Below are positions 56,801-58,193 of a stretch of DNA of 64,000 nt, in pieces (the stretch's first letter is position 1; every line of letters starts with the position of its first letter). The stretch covers positions 99,346,502-99,410,501 of the forward strand of contig OZ022501.1 in the NCBI GenBank assembly GCA_963989385.1, written 5' to 3'. The notes beneath the pieces were generated by a model. That model made no database searches, was not told the origin of the DNA, and worked only from the letters and a program-made list of their open reading frames with translations. This DNA is from Ctena decussata. Lineage: Eukaryota; Mollusca; Bivalvia; Lucinida; Lucinidae. A program made the position numbers and the translations under genes.

Positions 56801-57722
56801 ACATTTAGTTGGTTGTTCGGTTCGCATGATAACCCTCTAACTCGTCAATGAATCATCACGGTAAACACATAAATCAAATTTCAACACCATGAAGAAGCAA
56901 AGACGAGGACTCAACAGATACAACGGGCCGTCTGACAGGTGGAGATCCCTGGCCTGCCAAACAACCCCACTGGAAATCTGAAGCAAAAGAAGGTCACCAG
57001 TTGAGCCCCGGTGGACCAAGCAACAGACAAAAAGGCTCCGGTCCCAACCAACTAAAATATATAGCCTTAGGCGGGGCCATCATAGAGTCTGACGCCCGAT
57101 CCCCCGGTGTGCAATTAAAGAGTGCAGCAAAGTTATCAACCGTGATTGGGTTAATCACTAAGCATGCAGACTGTCGCATAACATTTAAATTATAGCCAAT
57201 ACGTTTGTGACGTATTATTATTTTTCGGAATTGATCAGAAAAATCAGTCCTACCCAAAATCTTTTTGAATTTGTATACTAAGTCACCATAAAATTCTGGT
57301 TCCGAGAGGCCTTGGTGTAAAAGAAATTTTAATCCGACATCAAATTTTGAAACCAATTCATGGTGTCTGCGATAGAATTTAGAAAAAGCCTTTCTAAGCT
57401 TATGATACCGATAGCCCTGTTGAAGTTTCAAATTCCTGCATCAAATACTGTAGGAGGAGTTGCGGAGACAAAAATAGTACTACAAAGTAATACGGACGGA
57501 CGATACTACGAATGTATTTTACCATAGCTTTTAGATTTGTGCTTAGTTGAATCTATGTCAAGCATGCGGTTTGCTTTATAATCTCGGGTATGGAGCTTAC
57601 TCACCTTGCGATATTATATCTGGTAATCTTGATAGGACACCGTCACTAACAATGCAGGTTTTAATCATGTCACGGCACATATCAACCCTTTTGCCTATAT
57701 CCTCCATCTCTACCTGTATCAT
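5736..57722 (-). CDS. RIG-I-like receptor (RLR), 12 joined exons, 3' part missing
   Basis: Cytosolic double-stranded RNA sensor of the RIG-I/MDA5 family; in animals such proteins sense viral RNA through a DExD/H helicase and signal through N-terminal CARDs. Twelve minus-strand exons with AG acceptors and GT donors join without a phase conflict into about 629 codons. Residues about 12-95 form CARD1 and about 105-195 CARD2; 204-373 are a charged linker; 386-629 are helicase domain 1 with Q389, motif I AETGSGKT (406-413), the Ia region (VVFMARQ, about 431-437), TPQ (484-486), DECH (510-513) and LTAS (550-553). The helicase insertion, second helicase domain and RNA-binding C-terminal domain were not found and should continue left of position 5736. 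The two largest introns (22.2 and 8.8 kb) and several smaller ones hold transposable elements. Family identity is very sure; RIG-I versus MDA5 orthology is undecided, so no symbol is given. Confidence 0.93.
6030..6420 (-). mobile_element. PLE 3'-region, type 4
   Basis: On the minus strand it reads CAGTAATTTTATTACTG and GCCGTCCAAAGGCGGC (hairpins 1 and 2), then a CACCTATCTGGGAAAAAGGC block, and ends near GTCAGTACCTGAGAATTTT. Its closest match is the fragment at 21.53-21.77 kb. No RT is attached. Confidence 0.65.
6421..7507. other. No recognisable gene
   Basis: No exon or shared repeat recognised. A C-rich run at 6846-6855 is the only notable compositional feature. Confidence 0.45.
7508..7868 (-). 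mobile_element. PLE 3'-region, type 1, RT lost
   Basis: Near-identical to the 3' regions at 27.07-27.43, 56.46-56.80 and, reversed, 62.03-62.46 kb. Contains ACCGCCTTGGAACGGTCAG and the GAGTGAGCAGCTTG block (hairpin 3). The apparent 108-codon plus-strand frame here is only the antisense of this conserved noncoding region. Confidence 0.85.
7890..10200. repeat. Degenerate tandem repeat element enclosing the 383-bp array
   Basis: Units at 7.95-8.24 and 9.69-10.18 kb share phrases such as ATTGTCCATATATATACCAT, AGTTCCTGAGAAAA and GAGCAATGAGTC. The right end carries three TTACGGA-like units (GTTACGGAATTACGGAGTTA), which may be a decayed counterpart of the GACG tracts of the other array elements. 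The 383-bp array sits inside it, so two events are nested. Confidence 0.55.
8241..9690. repeat. 383-bp tandem array, about 3.8 units
   Basis: ATTAAAATCT begins at 8241, 8624, 9007 and 9389. Each unit holds the 185-bp dispersed core (reversed relative to 4740-4925) plus about 200 bp with CGGGGAGACGTTTTACGGCC and ACACCAGCTGCAGTGAGGTA. A lone piece of the second half occurs at 46855-46917. Confidence 0.85.
10716..10830 (-). pseudogene. PLE reverse transcriptase fragment
   Basis: The minus-strand reading [20 protein letters not shown] followed by CSVYIP corresponds to [20 protein letters not shown]...VYIS of the better copies. Short, isolated and diverged, so probably an old insertion. Confidence 0.55.
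11002..11164 (-). CDS. RLR exon 11: helicase motif III
   Basis: 163 nt, phase 0 in and 1 out, acceptor TATATTGTAG and donor [24 protein letters not shown] is motif III with the family's SVGVG/SPGVG continuation, followed by the [12 protein letters not shown]...NLEEM helix conserved in RLRs. It lies 22.2 kb from exon 10; that intron holds the largest nest of repeats in the window. Confidence 0.95.
11165..11579. other. Intron sequence with no recognised element
   Basis: AT-rich start of the 22.2-kb RLR intron on the exon 11 side. Nothing could be assigned between the exon 11 acceptor and the first PLE codons. Confidence 0.4.
11580..13378 (+). pseudogene. PLE copy B reverse transcriptase, decayed
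   Basis: The N-terminal part reads [35 protein letters not shown] and RKYVLVPA, then a stop. [12 protein letters not shown] motif near 12.11 kb is the PLE-type 'LPKxHK' box upstream of the RT fingers. Then come [13 protein letters not shown] (motif A, 12.36 kb), a [11 protein letters not shown] remnant (12.62 kb), [11 protein letters not shown] (12.69 kb) and [19 protein letters not shown]. Several frameshifts and stops. No GIY-YIG endonuclease was seen after it. Confidence 0.85.
11580..14065 (+). mobile_element. Penelope-like element copy B, type 3, longest RT copy
   Basis: Holds the most N-terminal RT sequence in the window, the whole RT in decayed form, and a 3' region from about 13381 with hairpins 1 and 2 (13702-13745), hairpin 3 (about 13882-13930) and the end GATCATTGCCTATCCTTTTA. 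Lies in the 22-kb RLR intron, antisense to the host gene. Confidence 0.8.
14066..14631. other. No recognisable feature
   Basis: Single-copy-looking sequence between the end of PLE copy B and the left terminus of the large array element. Confidence 0.4.
14632..19782. mobile_element. Hairpin-ended tandem-array element (about 453-bp units, about 10-11 copies)
   Basis: The left end TAGCTCACCTG and right end CAGGTGAGCTA are inverted repeats. Between them the phrase CCAAGTTTCAAGGTCAT recurs about every 453 bp from about 14.95 to 19.49 kb. Just before the right end is a GACG-rich tract (19690-19728) and then a two-tier hairpin. Units 15850-17662 and 17663-19480 are near copies of each other (shift 1813 bp). 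The roughly 60-126-codon frames here are repeats of the unit and not genes. Confidence 0.85.
19749..19781. repeat. Two-tier terminal hairpin
   Basis: AGCTCACC pairs with GGTGAGCT (8 bp). Inside, GAGCC-TTC-GGCTC forms a 5-bp stem with a TTC loop. It forms the right end of the 453-bp array element. Confidence 0.9.
19793..22100 (+). pseudogene. CR1/jockey-like LINE reverse transcriptase, decayed and interrupted
   Basis: Starts with a [21 protein letters not shown] stretch (about 19.9 kb), then [16 protein letters not shown] (20.22 kb), an SGVPQG-like region (about 20.6 kb), [10 protein letters not shown] (20.69 kb, YADD catalytic box), [20 protein letters not shown] (21.09 kb), and after an insertion [20 protein letters not shown] (21.79 kb) and [13 protein letters not shown] (22.01 kb). 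Frameshifts throughout. The domain order is that of a LINE ORF2 C-terminal half. Confidence 0.82.
21184..21765 (+). mobile_element. PLE 3'-regions (two pieces, type 4-like) inside the LINE
   Basis: The LINE reading stops after LAARINLRA and resumes with [11 protein letters not shown], which is continuous in LINEs. The insert carries CTGGCCGTCCCAAGCCGG (hairpin 2) near 21.22 kb and, from about 21.46 kb, a second PLE piece ending GTGTCAGGTCCTGAGAATTT, the type 4 end. Confidence 0.65.
22101..22784. other. No recognisable gene
   Basis: Includes the likely untranslated tail of the LINE. Nothing else was recognised up to the RTE-like fragment. Confidence 0.4.
22785..24290 (-). pseudogene. RTE-like retrotransposon 5' part (endonuclease), copy a
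   Basis: Minus-strand reading contains remnants of the apurinic-type endonuclease and the following linker, aligned base by base with copy b at 24.78-25.86 kb (for example the GATCCTTAACCAGCTG start and the CCAGATGTTGGTGCATAAAC block). Broken by frameshifts and by an inserted PLE fragment at 23492-23925. Confidence 0.75.
23492..23925 (+). mobile_element. PLE 3'-region, type 3, inside RTE-like copy a
   Basis: Begins at the TTTGGGCCCAGTA block, holds GTAATCTTTTGCTGACCG (hairpins 1-2) and CTGAATGACCACCTGTTTGG (hairpin 3), and ends TTGCCTATCTTTTTACTTCA. RTE sequence resumes directly after it. Confidence 0.75.
24430..24773 (-). mobile_element. PLE 3'-region, type 3, left half of a split copy
   Basis: Starts with the type 3 end (GATAGGCAATGATCAG on the plus strand) and holds decayed hairpins 3, 2 and 1. 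It stops at a 6-bp AACAGT and resumes at 26822 on the far side of RTE-like copy b. Confidence 0.7.
24780..25861 (-). pseudogene. RTE-like endonuclease and linker (copy b, inverted part)
   Basis: [20 protein letters not shown] (25.7 kb) and [18 protein letters not shown] (25.3 kb, the SDH catalytic motif of APE-type endonucleases) are read on the minus strand, followed by [20 protein letters not shown] and [12 protein letters not shown]. One frameshift region near 25.41-25.49 kb. Resembles the 'craniofacial development protein 2'-like proteins that are in fact retrotransposon ORFs. Confidence 0.85.
25862..26815 (+). pseudogene. RTE-like RT C-terminal part (copy b)
   Basis: [20 protein letters not shown] (RT motif B), [15 protein letters not shown] (FADD catalytic box), [17 protein letters not shown] and [20 protein letters not shown]. 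Stop codons at 26285 and 26384. The 3' tail is three ATAGA-type units. Confidence 0.88.
26822..27065 (-). mobile_element. PLE 3'-region, type 3, right half of the split copy
   Basis: Continues the copy started at 24430 (CACTGAATCATAACGGGAAA, then CATCAGTTGAGCCCTGAAT) and ends where the type 1 terminus of PLE copy C begins. Confidence 0.6.
27066..28890 (-). mobile_element. Penelope-like element copy C, type 1, best preserved
   Basis: Type 1 end at 27066, intact hairpin motifs at about 27.33-27.37 kb, then an unbroken 400-codon RT frame. 5'-truncated upstream of the KNMFWSIKN block at about 28880, so the N-terminal third of the protein seen in copy B is missing. Confidence 0.88.
27686..28888 (-). 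CDS. Penelope-like reverse transcriptase, 400 codons, N-truncated
   Basis: RNA-dependent DNA polymerase of a retroelement. Motif A is [15 protein letters not shown] with the first catalytic Asp at residue 34. [18 protein letters not shown] lies at about 122-139, and the catalytic box [11 protein letters not shown] has D171 and D172. [20 protein letters not shown] follows, and the frame ends DSMMAPT. All catalytic residues are present and there is no internal stop, but the upstream fingers with the LPKxHK box are lost, so the first Met is not the native start. No GIY-YIG endonuclease was recognised. Assignment to Penelope-like elements rests on the LPKxHK box and overall layout in copy B and is an inference. 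Confidence 0.85.
   Translation of the reverse strand: MLTKNMFWSIKNSGEVLSKLKSRGFRATSLSTYDFSTLYTTLPHNLVKEKLVDLIERAFKKFSKNEDTLYIACNDKKAFFTSTDRKIYRGYSLWSCQNVCDALSYLLDNIYIRFGNKLYRQIVGIPMGTNCAPLVADLFLFCYERDFMTSLSVDNQADIIEAFNSTSRYLDDLLNIDNPYFESMVNQIYPPELKLNKANTSDTEAPFLDLHLSISNGFVSSKIYDKRDDFDFDIVNFPFLDGDVPRRPSYGVYISQLIRFARVCSHVDDFNARNKCLTAKLLQQGYRYHKLRKAFSKFYRRHHELVSKFDVGLKFLLHQGLSEPEFYGDLVYKFKKIKGRTDFSDQFRKIIIRHKRIGYNLNVMRQSACLVINQITVDSFAALFNCTPGDRSSDSMMAPT
29388..30680. mobile_element. Hairpin-ended tandem-array element (about 170-bp units) nested in PLE copy D
   Basis: TATACCCCCGG (29414-29424) and CCGGGGGTATA (30670-30680) are inverted ends. Six to seven units with CTGTGACCTTGACC and GGCCAGCAGCAGCATCAAGG recur about every 170 bp; the last two are almost identical. 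A GACG/AACG-rich tract (30565-30632) precedes the right hairpin. The left side has an extra hairpin GTGAGC-AGGG-GCTCAC (29397-29412) outside the inverted end. Confidence 0.85.
30645..30680. repeat. Two-tier terminal hairpin
   Basis: TATACCCC pairs with GGGGTATA, and inside it CATAC-TTC-GTATG forms a 5-bp stem with a TTC loop. It terminates the 170-bp array element, after the GACG tract. Confidence 0.9.
30865..31826 (-). pseudogene. PLE copy D reverse transcriptase, broken
   Basis: Two frames: 31210-31689 with [31 protein letters not shown] and [19 protein letters not shown], and 30865-31155 with [17 protein letters not shown] up to DSMIAPT. A frameshift or stop lies near 31.16-31.21 kb. Catalytic DD present; motif A lost by truncation. 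Confidence 0.85.
32030..32295 (+). mobile_element. PLE 3'-region, type 3, terminal part only
   Basis: Has the AGAGCTGCTCATTCGGTTTG block and ends GATTATTGCCTATCTTTTTT. Hairpins 1-2 are lost by truncation. Confidence 0.7.
32296..32892. other. No recognisable gene
   Basis: Intron sequence between a PLE end and the dispersed 185-bp repeat. Nothing could be supported. Confidence 0.4.
32893..33075 (+). repeat. Dispersed 185-bp repeat, second copy
   Basis: Close match to 4740-4925 in the same orientation, with TTTCGTCACTAGATATTGTC and GTCAGGGTCACTGACGAG. It lies 250 bp beyond the exon 10 donor inside the RLR intron. Confidence 0.8.
33329..33595 (-). CDS. RLR exon 10: helicase motifs Ib and II (DECH box)
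   Basis: 267 nt, 89 codons, phase 0-0, acceptor CTTTTTTTCTAG and donor CCAG/GTTTGT. Contains [13 protein letters not shown] (motif Ib) and [19 protein letters not shown] (Walker B, DECH). The sequence after DECHH ([12 protein letters not shown]) looks like the MDA5/LGP2 pattern more than the RIG-I one. Confidence 0.96.
33596..34162. other. Short RLR intron between exons 9 and 10
   Basis: 567 bp from the exon 9 donor to the exon 10 acceptor. A short GT-rich stretch at 34040-34064 (TGTATGTGTGTGCGTGTGTA); no other feature. Overlapping open frames here have no family resemblance. Confidence 0.6.
34163..34245 (-). CDS. RLR exon 9: helicase motif Ia region
   Basis: 83 nt, phase 1 in and 0 out, acceptor CCTTTATTTCTACAG and donor CGAG/GTAAGT. 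Encodes [20 protein letters not shown], matching the KVV-aromatic-beta strand and motif Ia helix that follow motif I in RIG-I and MDA5. It is separated from exon 8 by an 8.8-kb intron packed with transposons. Confidence 0.92.
34310..34466. mobile_element. Fold-back MITE, 157 bp, beside RLR exon 9
   Basis: The left arm AAAACTTGAATATAATCTCA... and the right arm, read reversed as AAAACTTGAGTACAATCTCA, pair over about 45 bp with few mismatches. The middle holds further palindromes, TTCCGAGCA...TGCTCGGAA and GCAGCCAAT-T-ATTGGCTGC. It ends 64 bp upstream of the exon 9 acceptor. Confidence 0.75.
34467..34934. other. No recognisable gene
   Basis: Intron sequence between the fold-back MITE and the next PLE fragment. 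Nothing recognised. Confidence 0.4.
34935..35262 (-). mobile_element. PLE 3'-region, type 3
   Basis: Starts GATAAGCAATGATCAGGAAT, holds GAATGAGCAACTCTTTCCCA (hairpin 3), and ends after AAGTACCGCC, so it is cut inside hairpin 2. Confidence 0.75.
35263..35924. other. No recognisable gene
   Basis: Intron sequence without a supported feature. Confidence 0.4.
35925..36000 (-). pseudogene. Older PLE RT relic, C-terminal piece
   Basis: The minus strand reads [20 protein letters not shown] followed by NIHSAPAC, the counterpart of [17 protein letters not shown] in a more diverged subfamily. It probably belongs with the relic at 36955-37590; younger repeats lie between them. Confidence 0.65.
36005..36200 (-). 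repeat. Dispersed 185-bp repeat, diverged copy
   Basis: Reversed relative to 4740-4925: GAAGTTTCGGCTAATTAAGC, CATCAGTGACGCTGAC and ACGAAAGCCAGAGAAAA. A further partial piece follows at about 36245-36350. Confidence 0.7.
36435..36865 (-). mobile_element. PLE 3'-region, type 3
   Basis: From GACAGGCAATGATCAGGAAT to the CTGGGCCCAAACCCCGCCCT block. Hairpin 3 is clear (GAATGAGCAGCTATTTCCCA) and so is hairpin 2 (ACCGCCTTGGAGCGGT). RT absent. Confidence 0.8.
36955..37590 (-). pseudogene. Older PLE RT relic, core piece
   Basis: The minus strand reads [20 protein letters not shown] (motif A region, 37.35 kb), [20 protein letters not shown] with IYVHFSG (37.17 kb) and [20 protein letters not shown] (37.08 kb), in several frames. 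It is a diverged relative of the copy A-F enzyme with its own loop sequence, hence an older or separate subfamily. Confidence 0.7.
37880..38570. repeat. Tandem repeat, about 165-bp units, about 4 copies
   Basis: GTGACCTTGACC...AAGCTAG and ATGGGCCGGACACGAACATG recur at about 165-bp spacing (38.07, 38.23 and 38.40 kb). The right side ends in an ACAAACAAAC-rich tract. Similar in style to the hairpin-ended arrays, but no terminal hairpin was found. Confidence 0.7.
38672..40648 (-). mobile_element. Penelope-like element copy E, type 2
   Basis: Type 2 end at about 38672, intact hairpins 1-2 (39017-39051) and RT to about 40648. 5'-truncated near the [12 protein letters not shown] block. Confidence 0.87.
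39390..40648 (-). pseudogene. PLE copy E reverse transcriptase, two lesions
   Basis: A 352-codon frame (39475-40533) keeps [35 protein letters not shown] and [11 protein letters not shown]. It is cut by a TGA at 39475-39477, where related copies have CGA (a CpG change), and the frame is lost upstream in an A-run near 40530, beyond which [13 protein letters not shown] is still readable. Confidence 0.88.
40649..41390. other. No recognisable gene
   Basis: Intron sequence. Short internal repetition around 40955-41040 (TTTGCTCCTGCAGG / TTACCCCTGCAGAAGCAAA) is the only structure noticed. Confidence 0.4.
41391..41536. repeat. Two tandem palindromes related to the 60.5-kb fold-back
   Basis: Two units of about 73 bp, each with a TGTGGTCCCTCATT arm and a GAGGGGTCACAATAT arm around a central GAACCGTCTC- or GAACCCTCTT-like stem. 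The same arms are found in the fold-back element at 60447-60651. Confidence 0.75.
41537..42089. other. Retroposon-like tail with (TTGAAT)n, otherwise unassigned
   Basis: AATAAAATAAATTTGAATTT followed by TTGAAT units (41810-41848) looks like the 3' tail of a non-LTR or SINE insertion. No coding sequence recognised upstream of it. Confidence 0.4.
42090..42195 (-). mobile_element. Possible tRNA-derived SINE head
   Basis: The minus strand has a GGCGTAGGTAGAATGCTTGG stretch resembling a pol III A box, and CACGGTTAAATCTTGG resembling a B box about 45 bp later. A weak match only. Confidence 0.3.
42232..42637 (+). mobile_element. PLE 3'-region, type 2
   Basis: Truncated just upstream of hairpin 1 (CAGAGTAGTTATTACTGACC), with the GCTGAGTTGCCACCTATTTG block, and ends CTGAAGTGTAGTTACTCTTT. 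Confidence 0.85.
42638..42920 (+). mobile_element. PLE 3'-regions, type 3 (one end and one short copy)
   Basis: GATCGTTGCCTCTCTTTTTA directly after the type 2 copy is a type 3 terminus. A second short type 3 copy follows (AGAGCTGCTAATTCGGTTTG to ATCATTGCCTATATTTTTAC). They end about 125 bp from the exon 8 donor. Confidence 0.65.
43045..43212 (-). CDS. RLR exon 8: helicase Q motif and Walker A
   Basis: 168 nt, phase 1-1, acceptor GTGTTTATTCAG and donor [23 protein letters not shown] carries the Q-motif glutamine. [13 protein letters not shown] is motif I of the RLR/Dicer helicases, with the ATP-binding lysine in GSGKT. This places the start of helicase domain 1 here. Confidence 0.95.
43556..45182. 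mobile_element. Hairpin-ended tandem-array element (about 155-bp units, about 9 copies)
   Basis: The left end TAGGGCCCCGCC at 43557 is inverted relative to the right end GGCGGGGCCCTTA. Units with GGGGCATAATTCAGTAA, CTGCACATCGTCTGATGATG and GAGTTATGAAGCGGACACGA recur about every 155 bp. A GACGGACGGA tract (45098-45134) precedes the right hairpin. Lies between RLR exons 7 and 8. Confidence 0.87.
45148..45180. repeat. Two-tier terminal hairpin
   Basis: AGGGCC(T)CCGC pairs with GCGGGGCCCT, and the inner CAGAC-TTC-GTCTG has a 5-bp stem and a TTC loop. Right end of the 155-bp array element. Confidence 0.9.
45183..45703. other. No recognisable feature in RLR intron 7
   Basis: Sequence between the array element and the exon 7 donor. 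Nothing recognised. Confidence 0.4.
45704..45985 (-). CDS. RLR exon 7: charged linker before the helicase
   Basis: 282 nt, phase 1-1, acceptor TTGTGCCCTTACAG and donor GCAC/GTAAGT. Encodes about 94 residues rich in Glu, Asp, Lys and Arg ([10 protein letters not shown], then an acidic part ending [10 protein letters not shown]). No domain and probably disordered. It occupies the place of the CARD-helicase linker of vertebrate RLRs. Confidence 0.8.
45986..46854. other. No recognisable feature in RLR intron 6
   Basis: The minus-strand frame from exon 7 stays open upstream to 46283 ([10 protein letters not shown]... hydrophobic), but the acceptor at 45986 marks it as intron. Nothing else supported. 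Confidence 0.5.
46855..46917. repeat. Piece of the 383-bp array unit
   Basis: GATGATGTACGGGGAGGCGT followed by TTTACGGCCGCCACACG matches the second half of the 8.2-9.7 kb units. Confidence 0.7.
46918..47645 (+). mobile_element. PLE 3'-region, type 3, longest noncoding copy
   Basis: Starts at the RT stop region (GATGGGCCCAACATAAAGCT, as at 13377) and keeps the whole 3' untranslated part to TCCTGGTCATTGGGTGACC. No RT codons upstream. Confidence 0.82.
47779..47836 (-). CDS. RLR exon 6: linker micro-exon
   Basis: 58 nt, phase 0 in and 1 out, acceptor ATGTCATTTTAG and donor CATG/GTAAGA. Encodes [19 protein letters not shown]. Too short for a domain. Together with exon 5 it forms a 150-nt phase 1-1 block. 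Confidence 0.7.
47837..49149. other. No recognisable gene
   Basis: RLR intron 5 on the exon 6 side. A CCACCCCCA-rich tract at 48704-48722. No exon or shared repeat recognised. Confidence 0.4.
49150..49620 (-). pseudogene. Older PLE RT relic
   Basis: The minus strand reads [20 protein letters not shown] (49.53 kb) and [11 protein letters not shown] (49.23 kb) in shifted frames, related to the 36.0-37.6 kb relic. The order of the pieces suggests an internal rearrangement. Confidence 0.55.
49621..50419. other. No supported feature
   Basis: A 90-codon minus-strand frame (49743-50015) is rich in Cys, Phe and Val, with no domain and no splice support, and is not called a gene. Confidence 0.4.
50420..50680 (+). 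mobile_element. tRNA-derived SINE, degraded
   Basis: CTGGACTTTCAATCCAG forms a tRNA anticodon arm with a TTC anticodon (Glu-like), followed by a T-arm-like GATCGAGTCCCCGC (B box). The downstream body GGTCTTTCGGGTGAGACTTT is SINE-like. The acceptor stem and A box are not preserved, so a functional tRNA is unlikely. Confidence 0.55.
50888..50979 (-). CDS. RLR exon 5: linker
   Basis: 92 nt, enters in phase 1 and leaves in phase 0, acceptor CAACCAATTTTCAG and donor CAAG/GTAATT. Encodes [12 protein letters not shown]...[13 protein letters not shown] with no recognised domain. Supported by clean splice signals and phase agreement with both neighbours. Confidence 0.72.
50980..51341. other. RLR intron 4
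   Basis: 362 bp between exon 4 and exon 5. No repeat recognised. Confidence 0.5.
51342..51419 (-). CDS. RLR exon 4: short Ser-rich linker
   Basis: 78 nt, phase 1-1, acceptor AATGTTTTCAG and donor ACAG/GTTGTG. Encodes a low-complexity stretch with five consecutive serines followed by QPPG. No domain. Found by phase and splice-site fit between CARD2 and the helicase; its length is a multiple of three, so it could be skipped without losing frame. Confidence 0.72.
51464..51695. mobile_element. Fold-back MITE with GCCGCGACACGACAAAACC ends
   Basis: GCCGCGACACGACAAAACC at the left pairs with GGTTTTGTCGCGTCGCGGC at the right. The similarity continues inwards (GCACCAGCG/CGCTGGCGC, GATCAGAGTCT), so most of the 232 bp is an imperfect palindrome. 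It lies 45 bp upstream of the exon 4 acceptor. A related copy is at 55576-55790. Confidence 0.85.
51696..52253. other. No recognisable gene
   Basis: Part of RLR intron 3. AT-rich with an ATAATAATTATTATGATAAC tract. Nothing else recognised. Confidence 0.4.
52254..53864 (+). mobile_element. RTE-like copy c with 11-bp target duplication
   Basis: AATATAGCTTA occurs at 52254-52264 and 53854-53864 and brackets a 5'-truncated element that ends in ATAGAATAGAATAGAAT. Lies in RLR intron 3 between the CARD2 exon and the first linker exon, antisense to the host gene. Confidence 0.9.
52265..53840 (+). pseudogene. RTE-like RT (copy c), frameshifted
   Basis: Starts near [20 protein letters not shown], then [60 protein letters not shown] (motif B) and [17 protein letters not shown], and ends [20 protein letters not shown]. 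Frames break in the A-run near 52.76 kb and near 53.26 kb; a TAA occurs at 53486. Confidence 0.88.
54084..54443 (-). CDS. RLR exon 3: complete CARD2
   Basis: 360 nt, phase 1-1, acceptor TTTCATTTATTTCAG and donor TCAG/GTGACT. After the final helix of CARD1 ([10 protein letters not shown]) one whole CARD is encoded in this single exon: [20 protein letters not shown], then [17 protein letters not shown], and finally [20 protein letters not shown]. This is the clearest death-fold domain of the gene. Confidence 0.93.
54444..55418. other. RLR intron 2
   Basis: 975 bp between the CARD1 and CARD2 exons. No repeat family recognised. Confidence 0.5.
55419..55550 (-). CDS. RLR exon 2: rest of CARD1
   Basis: 132 nt, phase 1 in and 1 out, acceptor TTTTTAAG and donor GAAG/GTATGC. 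It encodes [20 protein letters not shown] followed by [20 protein letters not shown], the helix 3-5 pattern of an RLR CARD, with the aromatic and leucine positions typical of the family (LLD-type helix 4, W before the helix-5 leucines). The last CARD1 helix continues into the next exon. Confidence 0.88.
55576..55790. mobile_element. Fold-back MITE, relative of 51464-51695
   Basis: AGCCCCGACATAACAAAACC at the left and GTCATGTCATGTCGCGGCT at the right, with the shared GGCATCCGCCTAAGC and GACTCTGATCAGACT interior. More diverged than the 51.5-kb copy. It lies 25 bp upstream of the exon 2 acceptor. Confidence 0.8.
56000..56450. repeat. Degenerate tandem repeat, about 3 units
   Basis: Units share GTGAAGTTATATCAAAATC, AGAGGGATGAC and AACTGTGACCTTGACC at spacings of about 150-190 bp. 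Style as in the array elements; no terminal hairpin found. Confidence 0.55.
56455..57424 (-). mobile_element. Penelope-like element copy F, type 1, 5'-truncated
   Basis: Near-identical to copy C over its 3' region and the last 140 or so codons of RT ([20 protein letters not shown] to the [10 protein letters not shown] end). It breaks off at about 57424, 180 bp from RLR exon 1. Within hairpin 1 the right half is deleted (CAGTAATTCATGGGG). Confidence 0.87.
57605..57722 (-). CDS. RLR exon 1: start codon and first part of CARD1
   Basis: The ATG at 57722-57720 opens a frame of 39 codons plus one base, ending at the donor CAAG/GTGAGT. The peptide has the amphipathic pattern of CARD helices 1-2 (MCRDMIKTC...[10 protein letters not shown]). 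A good acceptor (TTTTCTGTGATAG) lies 12 bases upstream of the ATG, so this exon probably begins at 57733 and a 5' untranslated exon lies further right. A second in-frame Met occurs at codon 6. Phase 1 at the 3' end. Confidence 0.8.
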
Positions 57723-57733
57723 TAAACGGAACC

Positions 57734-58193
57734 TATCACAGAAAACAAGAAAATCGAACGAATAGATTGGATAAACACTGGAGCCTAGAAATATTCAGCA
57801 TGGAAGGCATATATTAAGACATGAATTACAGAATATTACTAATGACCGAAACTGCAAAGAAGTAAATTTACTGGAGGGGCACCATACTGGCTCCCATCGC
57901 TCCGACAAGCAGAAGATAAGATAAGTAAATGTAAGCATAATAATGCATTTCAATAATGTCAACAATATGTGGAAATTTCAGCTGTGTACGTTTGTGCACT
58001 GACACTGAATTTTGTATTATGCTGTTTAACAAAATAGTAGTGTTTTTTTTTTACATTTTTCTAGTTATGTTAACATAAAAATGCCCAAGTCGCCACGCAT
58101 AGACAAAATAAACATATGTTGTGCGTATTCATTTCCTTAGTTAGAACACAGGAAATCATTCGGTGCACATTTTATTTTGATCTGTTGCATTTT
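57734..58193. other. Upstream of RLR exon 1, no promoter recognised
   Basis: An upstream 5' untranslated exon and promoter are expected to the right of 57733, but no signal could be supported here. Confidence 0.4.
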
